In this document: positions 16,397 to 26,606 of the stretch, one piece after another | How positions within the stretch are numbered: the first letter of the stretch is position 1 | How the letters are laid out: every line of letters begins with the position of its first letter | Position numbers and translations under genes: made by a program | Assembly: GCA_938039675.1 (NCBI GenBank) | Contig: CALHUI010000001.1 | Location: 1-64,000, forward strand | Length of the DNA stretch: 64,000 bases | Direction of reading: 5' to 3' | Source: an uncultured Cytophagales bacterium | GTDB taxonomy: Bacteria; Bacteroidota; Bacteroidia; Cytophagales; Thermoflexibacteraceae | The notes under the pieces: generated by a model | The model's database searches: none | Told to the model about the DNA's origin: nothing | The model's input: the letters and a program-made list of their open reading frames with translations, nothing else

Positions 16397-17941
16397 ATGG
16401 TAACTCCTTTTCGTACAATTCTGCTGTTGTTTTATGTTGCCTGCGCCATCATTATCCTGATGGTTTTATCGCCCGGCCAAATCCCTTTGAGTGAAAACTT
16501 CACCCTTAAAGTCTTTACTTTCAAGGACTTTATGGGTAGGGATACGGCCACGATTGTGAACAAAGAACACATGGCAGACCTAAATGCAATGGCACGCCGA
16601 TTGGACAGTTTGGAGCAAGCCGAAAAGCAAATGCAAAAAAGCCCGATTAATCCCGACAGCTTAGCATTGCCAATCGCAGGGACACCATCGGGCAAGAGAG
16701 AGGAGCGCCCTGAGCCTGTTATAGACCCTAAATACCCCATCCAATTTGCCGACAGCCTGAACCCGACGGCATTAGACCGCATATTTGCTGCTTGGGCAGC
16801 ACTTTCGCAAAAGCCTTCGTTGGTGCGCATTGTACACTATGGCGACTCCCAAATAGAAGGCGACCGCATCAGCGACTATATCCGCTCGAGGTTGCAGCGC
16901 AAATTTGGCGGCTGCGGCGTAGGCATTGTCCCGTTTTTAGAATTGCAAGCCTCGCGCTCAACCATTTCCACCGAAGCATCGGGCAACTGGTCTAAATATG
17001 CCATCTATGGCAACAACAACAGAAGCAATCGGACGGGGCACTACGGCGTGCTGGCTGCTGCCTATCGGTTCAGCCCGCCTGTACCCAAAGACTCTCTGGC
17101 GCCTGCACAACTGTCGTGGCGTGCTACCGCCCGCTTTCGCGAAACTCGCTTCAGTGATGAATTTGCCAATGCCACACAGGTAGAAAACATCAAGTTTATT
17201 TATGCTTCTCCTTTTGCCAAAGTAGCCGCACATATTCAAATGGACGGCTTGCCGCAAGACACCACGCTGGATTTTGCGCTGCAACAGGAACGAAACGTAG
17301 TCGTAGTAGAACAGGCCGTGCCGGGGCGATTCAAAAAGTTGTCCATCAGTTTGGAAAGTGCCGAGGGCAGCGAGTTTTTTGGTGTTGCCTTAGACTGCAA
17401 TCAGGGCATTGCGTTAGATAACGTTGCCATGCGCGGCAGCTCAGGTGTGGAATTTACCAAGATGAATGCCGAGTGGCTGCGCCGCCAATACGAATTGCTG
17501 AACGTGAAACTTATCATTTTGCAATTTGGTGTAAACGTTGTACCCAATGTACTCCGCGATTATACTTTCTATGAAAACATGCTCTATAAGCAATTGCGTT
17601 TTTTCAAATCGGTAGCCCCACAAGCAGATATTCTGGTAGTCGGACTCTCCGATATGGCGCGACGCAGCGGCACAGGCTATGCCTCCTACCCCAACATTCC
17701 CCAAATACGAGATGCACAACGGGCAGCAGCCTTCCGCGCAGGCTGTGCTTTTTGGGATTTGTACGAAGCAATGGGCGGCGAGGGCTCTATGATAAGTTGG
17801 GTAAACAACAAGCCGCCGCTGGCAGGCAAAGACTATACACATTTTACTCCGCGAGGGGCACGTTTGGTAGGCGAAATGCTCTACAACGCCCTAATCAAGG
17901 AGTATGAAAACTATAAAATCAGGAGCAGAATTGCGCAATAA
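16397..17941 (+). CDS. Membrane-anchored SGNH/GDSL-type hydrolase
   Basis: From the ATG at 16397 the protein has 514 residues. A hydrophobic N-terminal segment (TILLLFYVACAIIILMVL) is followed by a linker and a catalytic domain. The SGNH block I is VRIVHYGDSQIEGDR with the nucleophile Ser151; a block near LIILQFGVNVV and the C-terminal DYTHFTPRGARLVGEM (Asp479, His482) complete it. Such enzymes remove or transfer acyl groups from glycans or lipids, here on the periplasmic side. The frame is open 200 bases upstream, but that part is across the divergent promoter region and unlikely to be translated. It overlaps the next SGNH gene by 38 bases. Confidence 0.8.
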   Translation: MVTPFRTILLLFYVACAIIILMVLSPGQIPLSENFTLKVFTFKDFMGRDTATIVNKEHMADLNAMARRLDSLEQAEKQMQKSPINPDSLALPIAGTPSGKREERPEPVIDPKYPIQFADSLNPTALDRIFAAWAALSQKPSLVRIVHYGDSQIEGDRISDYIRSRLQRKFGGCGVGIVPFLELQASRSTISTEASGNWSKYAIYGNNNRSNRTGHYGVLAAAYRFSPPVPKDSLAPAQLSWRATARFRETRFSDEFANATQVENIKFIYASPFAKVAAHIQMDGLPQDTTLDFALQQERNVVVVEQAVPGRFKKLSISLESAEGSEFFGVALDCNQGIALDNVAMRGSSGVEFTKMNAEWLRRQYELLNVKLIILQFGVNVVPNVLRDYTFYENMLYKQLRFFKSVAPQADILVVGLSDMARRSGTGYASYPNIPQIRDAQRAAAFRAGCAFWDLYEAMGGEGSMISWVNNKPPLAGKDYTHFTPRGARLVGEMLYNALIKEYENYKIRSRIAQ

Positions 17942-19178
17942 CACACCGATATACAAACGCCTTTCAATCGTACTGACAAGTCTTTGCTTGTCGGCTTTGT
18001 CGCTGTCGGCACAACCTTACCGATTTATTAACTATTCCGAAAACGTCATACATCAGCCCAACCCCAACGGCGAAGGAATGCGCAACTTCTTTCTGGCAAT
18101 CAAGCAGTTAGAGACCGGCATCAAACGCAAGGTAAACATTGTTCATATTGGCGACTCGCACATTCAGGCAGACTTTTTTTCAGGCCGTGTGCGCGACTTG
18201 ATGCAAATGACCAATAATTTCGGTAATGGCGGACGAGGCTTTGTGTTTCCCTATGCCGCTGCCGGAACCAACAATCCGCAGAACTACTCGGTCAGCTATC
18301 AAGGCAAGTGGGAAGGTGTCCGCAGCATCAAGCGCGATGCCTATGCCAAGTGGGGACTTGCAGGAGTGGTCGCCATTACCAAAGACCCTAATGCAACACT
18401 CACCATTAACCCCAACAGGGAAAATAATGCTACCGTTTACGATATTACCCGCGTCAAAATATTTTACCCTGTTTTTGATAAATCGTCGTTCAATGTAACG
18501 GTAGTAGCCAATCCGTCCGAATTGGTTTCCAGCTACATGAGCCGCGAAGGATTCGTTGAGTTTGAGTTCAGCAAACCACAGGAAGAAATTACCATTAAAC
18601 TGACTCGCTCCGACCCCGTACAAACCCAGTTTGTTTTGCAGGGTTTTTCATTGGAAAACGACCGCGCAGGCATTGTTTACAGCAGTGTAGGCGTAAACGG
18701 TGCGGAGGTAACTACCTATTTTCGCTGTGAAGACTTTGACCGCCAACTGCGCGTACTCAAACCCGACTTGGTAATTCTTTCACTGGGCACTAACGATGCG
18801 CACGTAATCAAGTTTGACGAAGAAGTTTTCCTGACCAACCTACGGTTTTTGGTGAACATGGTCAAACGCGCCTATCCGCGCACCTCTGTGCTGCTGACAA
18901 CACCCGGCGACGCATACCGTGCCCGCCGCTACCTGAACCCGCACAACAACAAAGTGCGTGAACTGATTTTTCAAGTGGCCACGGAATCAGGCGTTTCCGT
19001 GTGGGATTTTTACACGGTCATGGGCGGGCTTCGATCCGTTGACCAGTGGCAACGCAGCCAGTTAGCTACTGCAGACCGCCTCCATCTGACACCCAAAGGC
19101 TATGCGTTCCAAGGCGAACTGCTTTATGATGCGCTAATGGATGCCTACCGTCGCTACTGGGCAAAGGCACAGCCGTAA
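17904..19178 (+). CDS. Secreted SGNH/GDSL-type hydrolase
   Basis: The 424-residue protein starts inside the end of the preceding SGNH gene (38-base overlap), which suggests translational coupling. A signal peptide ends near LSLSAQPYR. Block I is VNIVHIGDSHIQADFF with Ser85, block III is LGTNDAH, and the C-terminal block is DRLHLTPKGYAFQGEL. It is a relative, not a copy, of its neighbour. Pairs of SGNH proteins in Bacteroidota often accompany an MBOAT O-acyltransferase in glycan acetylation, but no MBOAT gene is present here, so that role is only a suggestion. Confidence 0.8.
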   Translation: MKTIKSGAELRNNTPIYKRLSIVLTSLCLSALSLSAQPYRFINYSENVIHQPNPNGEGMRNFFLAIKQLETGIKRKVNIVHIGDSHIQADFFSGRVRDLMQMTNNFGNGGRGFVFPYAAAGTNNPQNYSVSYQGKWEGVRSIKRDAYAKWGLAGVVAITKDPNATLTINPNRENNATVYDITRVKIFYPVFDKSSFNVTVVANPSELVSSYMSREGFVEFEFSKPQEEITIKLTRSDPVQTQFVLQGFSLENDRAGIVYSSVGVNGAEVTTYFRCEDFDRQLRVLKPDLVILSLGTNDAHVIKFDEEVFLTNLRFLVNMVKRAYPRTSVLLTTPGDAYRARRYLNPHNNKVRELIFQVATESGVSVWDFYTVMGGLRSVDQWQRSQLATADRLHLTPKGYAFQGELLYDALMDAYRRYWAKAQP

Positions 19179-19625
19179 TTCTAAAAAATTTTTACATTAA
19201 GCGGGTATATTTTACATAATTTACCTATGTCAAAAGCCTAAAAAAGTATGCCACTCATACCGGATTTTGTAAAAAAGAGAAAAAGCCAATAAAAATATCG
19301 CCAATTGAATTGTACATGGCATACAGAAAGATTTTAACCGCATGATGATGCAGTTCCGAAGAAGCCACAAACGCCACAGTTTCCTGCAGATGCCGGAGTA
19401 GTTTAATAAAATTTTACCTGCCCTAATTCTGGCGCTGTTAATTGCCGCGATGCTCATTTTGTATGCGCGCCTCACTCGTAAAACATTGCTGGTACAAGAA
19501 AAAACGTCCCTACCCTCCAAAGGAGGTAATCTCTTCAAAAACTTTTTGTCGCCATGCAACTTCCCGTTTTTACCGATTGTCTTTGGTTTGAAAATAGTTG
19601 GCAGGAAACCCTGATGAGAGCGTTG
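19179..19625. other. Gene-free stretch before the sigma factor, possible relic
   Basis: No intact gene is convincing in these 447 bases. On the plus strand, an open frame without a good start (about 19410-19613) encodes a hydrophobic run, LPALILALLIAAMLILYARL, followed by a basic tail, and could be the remnant of a small membrane protein. A short palindrome CCTCC-AAA-GGAGG lies near 19514-19526. I cannot assign a function. Confidence 0.3.
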
Positions 19626-20210
19626 ATGAAAATCACTCAAACACCCGGTGAAAGCAATAAAAATGTTTATCACAATGAGCATCAGGCAGTTATAGATGCC
19701 TGCCGCAAGGGAGACAGCAAGGCGCAATTTCAGTTATACCGTCTGTATGCCAAAGCAATGTACAACACTTGCTTGCGCATCACCGGCAACACGGCACTTG
19801 CAGAAGACGCTCTTCAAGAAACTTTTTTAACTGCTTTCCAAAGGTTGGAAAGTTACAGAGGCGAGTCTGCATTTGGGGTATGGTTAAAGCATATTGCCGT
19901 CAATACGGCCATTAACCAGTCCCGAAAGTGGCAAAAAGAACTGCTGACCGGCGAAGAAACAACAGACATTCCCGAAGAAACGGAAGAACCTGATGAAAGT
20001 TTGCCGTTAAAAATAGTGCTTGTACAACAAGCCATCAGCCAATTGCCCGATGGGTTTCGAGTTGTATTTTCGCCGTATGCACTGGAAGGCTATGAGCACA
20101 GCGAAATTGCCGAAATTCTTGGCATTTCGGTTTCTACTTCAAAAACGCAGTACAACCGCGCCAAAGCCAAATTGAGAGACATATTGCGGCAACAACGCAA
20201 CGACTGGTAA
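19626..20210 (+). CDS. RNA polymerase sigma-70 factor, ECF type
   Basis: The protein is about 194 residues. It has region 2 (AQFQLYRLYAKAMYNTCLRITGN followed by AEDALQETFLTAFQRLESYR) and region 4 (LPDGFRVVFSPYALEGYEHSEIAEILGISVSTSKTQYNRAKAKLRD), with no region 1 or 3, as in ECF sigma factors. It directs RNA polymerase to a stress- or envelope-related regulon. An ATG at 19614 is an equally possible start. It is followed after 21 bases by a membrane anti-sigma-like protein and then a DUF4097 protein, a gene order common in Bacteroidota. Confidence 0.88.
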   Translation: MKITQTPGESNKNVYHNEHQAVIDACRKGDSKAQFQLYRLYAKAMYNTCLRITGNTALAEDALQETFLTAFQRLESYRGESAFGVWLKHIAVNTAINQSRKWQKELLTGEETTDIPEETEEPDESLPLKIVLVQQAISQLPDGFRVVFSPYALEGYEHSEIAEILGISVSTSKTQYNRAKAKLRDILRQQRNDW

Positions 20211-20231
20211 ACCCAAAATACTAATAAGGTC

Positions 20232-20813
20232 ATGGAAAAGGATGAAATAGAAAAATTTATTACCCAAAACAGGGAAGCCTTTGACAGCGAAGCACCCGAT
20301 GCGAAAGTATGGGTAAGTATTCAAAAGGGAATGCAACAAGGCAAATCGGTGCGCATGGTGCCTCTGTATCACCTTTGGCAGGTTGCAGCCTCCATCATTG
20401 TGCTGCTTGGCACGGGGATAGGCTGGCTGATGTACGAAAACAGACAACTGCAAGAAAACGCTGCATCCACCCTCCCAACAAATGACGCAATTAGGGTTAC
20501 ACTTGACCAAATAGCACCTGAACTTGCAGAGGCAGAAGATTTTTACACACGCCAAATACAACTGAAATCGGACGAACTCAGCCATTATGACCTCAAAAAA
20601 CTTGGTGTAGGCAAAGATTACGAAACCGAACTCAAAAAACTCAACGAGGCCTATGGCGAACTGAAAAACGACTTTTACAAAACAGGTAGCCAGCGAGTCG
20701 TAGAAGCCATGATTCAAAACTTGCAATACCGCATGGAACTACTCAACAAACAATTAGAAATTCTGGAAAAAGTACAAAAACAAACCCTGCAAAAAAATGA
20801 GAAACTCAGCTAA
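20232..20813 (+). CDS. Probable membrane anti-sigma factor
   Basis: The 193-residue protein has a cytoplasmic N-terminal part of about 45 residues (EKFITQNREAFDSEAPDAKVW, the usual start of Bacteroidota anti-sigma proteins), one membrane segment (LWQVAASIIVLLGTGIGWLMY), and a C-terminal part rich in Lys, Glu and Leu that is likely helical or coiled-coil. By position directly after an ECF sigma gene it most likely holds that sigma factor at the membrane. The assignment rests on context and topology, not on a recognised domain. It overlaps the next gene by 17 bases. Confidence 0.65.
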   Translation: MEKDEIEKFITQNREAFDSEAPDAKVWVSIQKGMQQGKSVRMVPLYHLWQVAASIIVLLGTGIGWLMYENRQLQENAASTLPTNDAIRVTLDQIAPELAEAEDFYTRQIQLKSDELSHYDLKKLGVGKDYETELKKLNEAYGELKNDFYKTGSQRVVEAMIQNLQYRMELLNKQLEILEKVQKQTLQKNEKLS

Positions 20814-21864
20814 ACATATACAAGTTACCCTTCTTAGCCTGCTTCTGACCATGTTCTATTGGACGGCACAGGCCTCCGACCGAATTGAAGTAACCAAAAA
20901 AATCTCCGAAAAATATAGCATGGATGCGGGTGATGTGGCAGAACTGACCAACCGACACGGGGAAATGCACATCAACACTTGGGACAAACCCGAAATTACG
21001 GTAGAAGTTACCATGCGGGCATGGGGCAACAACGAGCGGCGAGCTAAGGAAACACTTGACCGCATTGAAATCAGACACGGCAAAACGGACAATGCCGTGC
21101 GCTTTGAAACTGTCATCAACGCTTCCGGAAGTATCAACATCAACAATATCAATGGCTTTGAGATTAACTATTTGGTCAATATGCCCGCCAAAAATGGATT
21201 AAAACTTAACAACCGCTACTGTGCCGTTTTTTTAGACAATTTCAGTGGTTCATTAGATGCTAACGTTAAGTACGGCAGCTTTAAAGCCAATAAAATTACA
21301 GGCACTAACAAAAAGCTCAATATTGCATATAGCAGCGCAGATATAGAACTGTTGGAAAATGGCAACATTGACCTAAGCTATGGCAACGGCATCATTCGCC
21401 AAGGCGGTAAATTGACTGTAAATAATCGCTATGGTAAAATAACCTACGAAAATGTAAAAGAACTCCGCACAGATACCAAATATGGCGGCATTCTGATTGA
21501 AAATGAAGCCGAAACTATTACAGGAAACATTGCCTATTCCGATTTTAAGGTGCATCGGCTAAAAAAGGAAATCCATATGGAAGCACGCTATGCAGGCAGT
21601 TTCAGTATAGACAAAGTTAGCAAGGGCTTTTCTGCCATAGATTTGGAAGGGGCATACAGTTCTTTTACGGTTTATTTTGGCAGCAGGCAAAACTTTGAGT
21701 TTTCGGCTTCTTCCTCTTATGGCAGCATCAGGATGGACGTAGCAGGAGCAGACATTCGTCGCGATATTTCACAATCGCAAACACAAACGCTGGAAGGTCA
21801 GGTAGGCAAAGGAGGCGGTAAAGTTCGCATTGCCACCAAATACGGCAGCATCCGCATGAGATAG
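20797..21864 (+). CDS. DUF4097-like secreted beta-repeat protein
   Basis: The 355-residue protein begins with a signal peptide (VTLLSLLLTMFYWTAQAS). It then has many short beta-strand repeats with recurring Y-G-x-I/F or Y-S-x-F units (for example KYGSFKANKI, RYGKITYENV, AYSSFTVYF, KYGSIRMR), which is the pattern of DUF4097 proteins. These are thought to fold as a beta-helix and are often paired with anti-sigma factors. It may act as a periplasmic or surface partner in the signalling unit, which is inference. Its start lies inside the anti-sigma gene, indicating coupled translation. Confidence 0.75.
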   Translation: MRNSAKHIQVTLLSLLLTMFYWTAQASDRIEVTKKISEKYSMDAGDVAELTNRHGEMHINTWDKPEITVEVTMRAWGNNERRAKETLDRIEIRHGKTDNAVRFETVINASGSININNINGFEINYLVNMPAKNGLKLNNRYCAVFLDNFSGSLDANVKYGSFKANKITGTNKKLNIAYSSADIELLENGNIDLSYGNGIIRQGGKLTVNNRYGKITYENVKELRTDTKYGGILIENEAETITGNIAYSDFKVHRLKKEIHMEARYAGSFSIDKVSKGFSAIDLEGAYSSFTVYFGSRQNFEFSASSSYGSIRMDVAGADIRRDISQSQTQTLEGQVGKGGGKVRIATKYGSIRMR

Positions 21865-21887
21865 GCCTGATTCACTGCAAGCAGTTT

Positions 21888-21918
21888 AAGCCGCCCCAAG
21901 CAAGGAGCGGCTTTTATT
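21888..21918 (+). terminator. Terminator of the sigma/anti-sigma/DUF4097 operon
   Basis: AAGCCGC (21888-21894) pairs with GCGGCTT (21907-21913), followed by TTATTT, 24 bases after the last stop. Confidence 0.7.
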
Positions 21919-21973
21919 TGCGCACAGCATCAAAATCGCCTGCCAAAAATGCAAATTCTACCCGTTTCACATA

Positions 21974-21981
21974 TAATTTTG
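21974..21981 (+). promoter_or_regulatory. Candidate -7 promoter box for metH
   Basis: TAATTTTG matches the TAnnTTTG consensus and lies 82 bases before metH. No cobalamin riboswitch is recognisable in the leader. Confidence 0.35.
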
Positions 21982-22063
21982 TTGAAATTTATCGTTCCAT
22001 TTTGAGTATTTTATAACGAATTGCCCCAAGGGCGCTATATACATTTCGAAATCAATTCCATTC

Positions 22064-25000
22064 ATGAAAACAGACATACGTCAGTTGTTGAAAGAGCGCA
22101 TTCTGGTGCTAGACGGTGCTATGGGAACTATGATTCAGCGCTACAAACTCAGCGAAGAAGATTTTAGAGGCGAACGTTTCAAAGACCATCCGCACGATTT
22201 AAAAGGAAATAACGACCTGCTTTCCATCACACGCCCCGACATCATCAAAGAAATTCACAGGCAATATTTGCTCGCAGGTGCAGATATTATCGAAACCAAT
22301 ACTTTCAGTAGTACAAGCATTGCACAAGCCGATTACCGATTGGAATCGCTGGCATATGAACTAAACTATCAATCAGCTAAAATAGCGCGTGAAGTAGCCG
22401 ATGAAATTTCATCGCAACAGCCCGATAAACCCCGCTACGTAGCCGGTGCATTGGGACCAACCAACCGCACCGCTTCCATTTCGCCCGATGTAAACGATCC
22501 CGGGTATCGTGCCGTTACTTTTGACCAGTTGGTAGAGGCCTACTACGAACAGGTATGTGGTTTGGTGGATGGCGGCGCAGATGTGCTGTTGGTAGAAACC
22601 ATTTTTGATACGCTGAACGCAAAAGCTGCCCTTTTTGCCATTGAAAAATATTTTGACGAGATTCATCATACATCTACGCTGCCGCGCCACGAGTGTACAA
22701 AAGGCGATAAAACCCAATTCCCTTTCTTGGGCATACCTGGCAAAAAATTGCCCGTGATGGTTTCAGGAACGATTACCGACCAAAGCGGCAGAACCCTTTC
22801 AGGACAAGTAACAGAGGCATTTTGGCATTCCATCTCCCATGCACACATCATGAGCGTAGGTCTGAACTGTGCCTTGGGGGCACGCCTGATGTTGCCTTAT
22901 GCCAAAGAACTGAGCCGAGTAGCCGACGTAGCGGTCAGCATTTACCCCAATGCGGGCTTACCCAACGAGTTCGGGCAGTACGATGAAACACCCGACCAAA
23001 TGGTAGCGCAATTAATTGAGTTTGCAGAGGCCGGTTTACTGAACATTGTCGGCGGCTGTTGCGGCACTACGCCCGAACACATTCGTGCCATTGCTCAAAC
23101 GGTTGCCTGCTACAAACCTCGTCAAATTCCCGAAAAAGACAACTATCTGCACCTCAGCGGATTAGAACCGCTCAACATCACCCCTGAAACGCGATTTGTC
23201 AATATCGGAGAGCGCACCAACGTTACAGGCAGCCGCAAATTTGCCCGCCTCATTAAAGAGGGGAATTACGAAGAAGCATTAGACATTGCCCGCCAGCAGG
23301 TAGAAGGCGGCGCACAGATTATCGATATCAACATGGATGAGGGCATGTTGGATTCCGAAACGGCAATGATAAAATTTTTAAACCTCATTGCCGCAGAACC
23401 CGACATTGCGCGCGTACCTGTGATGATAGACTCCTCCAAATGGAGCGTAATTGAAGCAGGTTTGAAATGTGTGCAGGGCAAAGGCATCGTCAATTCTATT
23501 TCCTTGAAAGAAGGAGAAGAAAAATTCAAAGAACACGCACGTCTGATTCGCCGCTACGGTGCTGCTGTGGTAGTAATGGCATTTGATGAACAAGGACAGG
23601 CCGACAGCTACGAGCGCCGCATAGAAATCTGCAAACGCAGCTACGATATTCTGGTGAACGAAGTCGGTTTCCCGCCGCAAGACATCATCTTTGACCCCAA
23701 CATCCTCACCGTAGCCACAGGCATTGAAGAGCACAACAACTACGCTGTTGATTTTATTCGCGCTACCCGATGGATTAAAGAAAACCTGCCGGGTGCAAAA
23801 GTTTCCGGCGGCGTAAGCAATATTTCCTTCTCCTTCCGCGGCAACGACGTAGTGCGCGAAGCCATGCACTCTGCTTTCCTGTACCACGCCATTCAGGCAG
23901 GTATGGACATGGGCATTGTTAATGCCGGCATGATTGAGGTGTACGAAGAAATCCCGAAAGACTTGCTGGAGCGCATCGAAGACGTGCTGCTCAACCGCCG
24001 CCCCGATGCTACCGAACGGCTGGTAGAATTTGCCGAGCAGGTCAAAAACAAAGGCAAGGAAATCGTAAAAGATGAAGCATGGCGCAACCAACCCGTGCAA
24101 GAGCGCCTGAAACACGCCCTCATCAAAGGAATCGTAGAATACATTGAGCAAGACACCGAGGAAGCACGGCAACTCTACGAGCGGCCGCTGCAAGTGATTG
24201 AAGGCCCCCTGATGGATGGCATGAACATCGTTGGAGACCTTTTCGGCGAAGGGAAAATGTTTTTGCCGCAAGTGGTAAAGAGTGCCCGCGTAATGAAAAA
24301 AGCTGTTGCATATCTGATTCCGTTTATTGAAGAAGAAAAGCGTAACAATCCTGAGGCCTTACAGAGCAGCAGTGCAGGCAAAATTCTGCTGGCAACCGTT
24401 AAAGGAGATGTGCACGATATCGGCAAAAATATCGTAGGTGTAGTACTTGCATGTAACAACTTTGAAATCATTGATTTGGGGGTAATGGTGCCACTGGAAA
24501 AAATCCTTGACACTGCTCAAAAAGAAAATGTAGATATTATCGGCCTTTCGGGGCTGATTACTCCTTCGCTAGACGAAATGGTATATGTGGCTCAGGAGAT
24601 GGAAAAGCGCCAAATGACGACCCCGCTCCTCATTGGCGGAGCAACTACTTCGCGCATCCATACCGCAGTGAAAATTGCGCCTCAATACAGCCACCCCGTT
24701 ATTCACGTATTGGATGCCTCGCGCAGTGTGCCGGTGGCTGCTGCCCTCGTCAGCAAAGAGGAAGGCATCAAAAACGCATTGGTCAATCAAATTCGCGAAG
24801 AATACGAAAAACTTCGCACCGAACATGCCACGCGCCAGAGTGGAAAAAATTACATTTCCATTGAAGAAGCACGTCGGAACAAGGTTGCGATAGACTGGGA
24901 AACAGCACCCATTGTTAAGCCTTCTTTTTTGGGGGTGAAAGTATTTCAGGATTATTCGCTAGCCGAATTGGCGCGATACATTGACTGGACTCCGTTCTTT

Positions 25001-25888
25001 CAGTCTTGGGAACTGGCCGGCCGCTTCCCTGCCATTCTAAATGATTCTGTGGTAGGCAGTGAAGCCCGCAAACTCTATGACGATGCACAGGTAATGCTCA
25101 AACATATTATTGACAACCGCCTGTTGCAGGCAAAAGCAGTAATCGGTTTTTTTCCTGCCAACAGCGTAGAGGACGATATAGAGCTTTATGATTTTGAGGA
25201 ACTTGTGCTCGAAACTGCTTGTGATATACATGGCTCGCATAAGCATGTGCATTACAAGGAAAATCGCCAATCGGTAGCCACACTGCTCCACAATCTGCGC
25301 CAACAAAACAAAAAAGCGAAAAACCTACCCAACTTCTGCCTGAGCGACTTCATAGCACCCAAATCAAGCGGCAGAGAAGATTATATAGGTGCATTTGCCG
25401 TTACGGCAGGCATCGGTGCGGAAGAACTTGCCCGCCAATACGAGGCACAGCACGACGATTACAGCAGCATTATGGTAAAAGCCCTTGCCGACCGACTGGC
25501 AGAAGCCTTTGCAGAACGCATGCACGAACGTGTTCGCAAGGAATTTTGGGGCTACGCACCGGATGAAAATTTGGACAACGATGCCCTGATTCACGAAAAG
25601 TACATAGGCATTCGTCCTGCACCAGGCTACCCCGCCTGCCCTGACCATTTGGAAAAACGCACACTGTTCCAACTGTTGCATGTAACCGAAAACATCGGCC
25701 TGCAACTAACCGAAAGTTGCGCTATGTACCCGGCGGCGGCAGTCAGCGGATGGTATTATGCCAGCCCACAAGCCAAATACTTCGGCTTGGGCAAAATCGG
25801 GAAAGACCAAGTAGAGGAGTACGCTGCCCGCAAAGGAATGTCGGTGGAAGAAATCGAGCGATGGCTTAGCCCTGTACTAGGGTATTAA
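22064..25888 (+). CDS. metH: Cobalamin-dependent methionine synthase
   Basis: The 1274-residue protein has all four MetH modules. The homocysteine domain has [25 protein letters not shown] and zinc cysteines in GLNCALGA and [10 protein letters not shown]. The folate domain starts at [16 protein letters not shown]. The cobalamin domain has the lower-ligand motif [14 protein letters not shown], then SGLITPS and GGATTS. The reactivation domain has [11 protein letters not shown] and [17 protein letters not shown]. It methylates homocysteine from methyltetrahydrofolate in the cytoplasm and depends on vitamin B12. Compared with E. coli MetH from memory, about 25 extra residues (about 199-227) sit just before the strand [11 protein letters not shown]. 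The gene has its own terminator. Confidence 0.96.
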   Translation: MKTDIRQLLKERILVLDGAMGTMIQRYKLSEEDFRGERFKDHPHDLKGNNDLLSITRPDIIKEIHRQYLLAGADIIETNTFSSTSIAQADYRLESLAYELNYQSAKIAREVADEISSQQPDKPRYVAGALGPTNRTASISPDVNDPGYRAVTFDQLVEAYYEQVCGLVDGGADVLLVETIFDTLNAKAALFAIEKYFDEIHHTSTLPRHECTKGDKTQFPFLGIPGKKLPVMVSGTITDQSGRTLSGQVTEAFWHSISHAHIMSVGLNCALGARLMLPYAKELSRVADVAVSIYPNAGLPNEFGQYDETPDQMVAQLIEFAEAGLLNIVGGCCGTTPEHIRAIAQTVACYKPRQIPEKDNYLHLSGLEPLNITPETRFVNIGERTNVTGSRKFARLIKEGNYEEALDIARQQVEGGAQIIDINMDEGMLDSETAMIKFLNLIAAEPDIARVPVMIDSSKWSVIEAGLKCVQGKGIVNSISLKEGEEKFKEHARLIRRYGAAVVVMAFDEQGQADSYERRIEICKRSYDILVNEVGFPPQDIIFDPNILTVATGIEEHNNYAVDFIRATRWIKENLPGAKVSGGVSNISFSFRGNDVVREAMHSAFLYHAIQAGMDMGIVNAGMIEVYEEIPKDLLERIEDVLLNRRPDATERLVEFAEQVKNKGKEIVKDEAWRNQPVQERLKHALIKGIVEYIEQDTEEARQLYERPLQVIEGPLMDGMNIVGDLFGEGKMFLPQVVKSARVMKKAVAYLIPFIEEEKRNNPEALQSSSAGKILLATVKGDVHDIGKNIVGVVLACNNFEIIDLGVMVPLEKILDTAQKENVDIIGLSGLITPSLDEMVYVAQEMEKRQMTTPLLIGGATTSRIHTAVKIAPQYSHPVIHVLDASRSVPVAAALVSKEEGIKNALVNQIREEYEKLRTEHATRQSGKNYISIEEARRNKVAIDWETAPIVKPSFLGVKVFQDYSLAELARYIDWTPFFQSWELAGRFPAILNDSVVGSEARKLYDDAQVMLKHIIDNRLLQAKAVIGFFPANSVEDDIELYDFEELVLETACDIHGSHKHVHYKENRQSVATLLHNLRQQNKKAKNLPNFCLSDFIAPKSSGREDYIGAFAVTAGIGAEELARQYEAQHDDYSSIMVKALADRLAEAFAERMHERVRKEFWGYAPDENLDNDALIHEKYIGIRPAPGYPACPDHLEKRTLFQLLHVTENIGLQLTESCAMYPAAAVSGWYYASPQAKYFGLGKIGKDQVEEYAARKGMSVEEIERWLSPVLGY

Positions 25889-25913
25889 TCCTACACCACT
25901 TGTAAAAAATTTA

Positions 25914-25948
25914 AACCTGACAACTCTACAAGACCTGTCAGGTTTTTT
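25914..25948 (+). terminator. Terminator of metH
   Basis: AACCTGACA (25914-25922) and TGTCAGGTT (25936-25944) are exact inverse copies, followed by TTTT. Confidence 0.8.
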
Positions 25949-25972
25949 CATAATCAACAAAATTAAACCCAT

Positions 25973-26524
25973 TTAGCCGATTTTGAGGGTTTTCATTATT
26001 GCCTGCGCAATGGGCTGCCATACCCTGCGATTGGCGGCAGGGCAGGTAAAGTTAATGATATGTACCTTCTCCCCGACAACCGTATAAAGCAAATAGGTGT
26101 AATTTATCTTGGGAGCAGTTTTGACAATCGCATTAGGTTCGCTGCGCACTTCGGAGATAAACTCAAAAGCAGCATACTTGCGCCCGTTGATTTCTTCAAT
26201 CTCTTCCTTAATCATGTTTACGCTGGTAAACATCTGCAGAATACTCGCCTTGTAAAAACTTTTCAAAATATGCAGGTCTTCATACTTCCAAGTGGTAGTT
26301 GAAATATTCAGCCCAAAATCTACCACGGCTTGGCGGTCGGTAAACAGGGCTACAGGCTTGCGGTAGGTAAAATAACGCTGTGCAATCTCATCATCGGTCA
26401 TAGGGCGAAAGTCTTCGGGCATTTGTGCCGTAATACCATCGGTGAGTTTGACCTTCTTCATTTTAGGTAAATCAGTAATAGGGGCAAATAACAGACAACC
26501 GAACAAAATCCATACAAAATTCAT
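25973..26524 (-). CDS. Small secreted protein of unknown function
   Basis: I do not recognise this 183-residue protein with certainty. The first 17 residues are hydrophobic (MNFVWILFGCLLFAPIT) and likely an export signal. Cys10 could be lipidated but the surrounding motif is weak. The rest alternates strands and helices, with VKLTDGITAQMPEDFRPMTDDEIAQRYF near the start and YLLYTVVGEKVHIINFTCPA near the end. That layout recalls the PsbP/DUF1795-like fold of small envelope proteins, but this is only a visual resemblance. It is convergent with metH and divergent from nth. Confidence 0.6.
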   Translation of the reverse strand: MNFVWILFGCLLFAPITDLPKMKKVKLTDGITAQMPEDFRPMTDDEIAQRYFTYRKPVALFTDRQAVVDFGLNISTTTWKYEDLHILKSFYKASILQMFTSVNMIKEEIEEINGRKYAAFEFISEVRSEPNAIVKTAPKINYTYLLYTVVGEKVHIINFTCPAANRRVWQPIAQAIMKTLKIG

Positions 26525-26561
26525 AGGTGAATGATTGGTGGGTGATTAAACAAAAGTGAAA

Positions 26562-26583
26562 TACCTTTGCAAAGGTAGCTTTG
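26562..26583 (+). promoter_or_regulatory. Tandem -7 promoter boxes upstream of nth
   Basis: TACCTTTG (26562-26569) and TAGCTTTG (26576-26583) both match TAnnTTTG exactly. The second lies 23 bases before the chosen nth start, supporting the ATG at 26607 rather than one further upstream. Confidence 0.45.
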
Positions 26584-26606
26584 CAAATCTGATACCGATT
26601 CTGAAA

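Noticed and set aside
19230-19727. A 165-codon minus-strand frame before the sigma factor
   Set aside because: It overlaps the sigma factor gene antisense and its composition (many Cys, Arg, Ile) is that of a shadow frame.
21919-22063. Possible cobalamin or SAM riboswitch before metH
   Set aside because: The leader is short and shows none of the conserved boxes or long pairings of either riboswitch.
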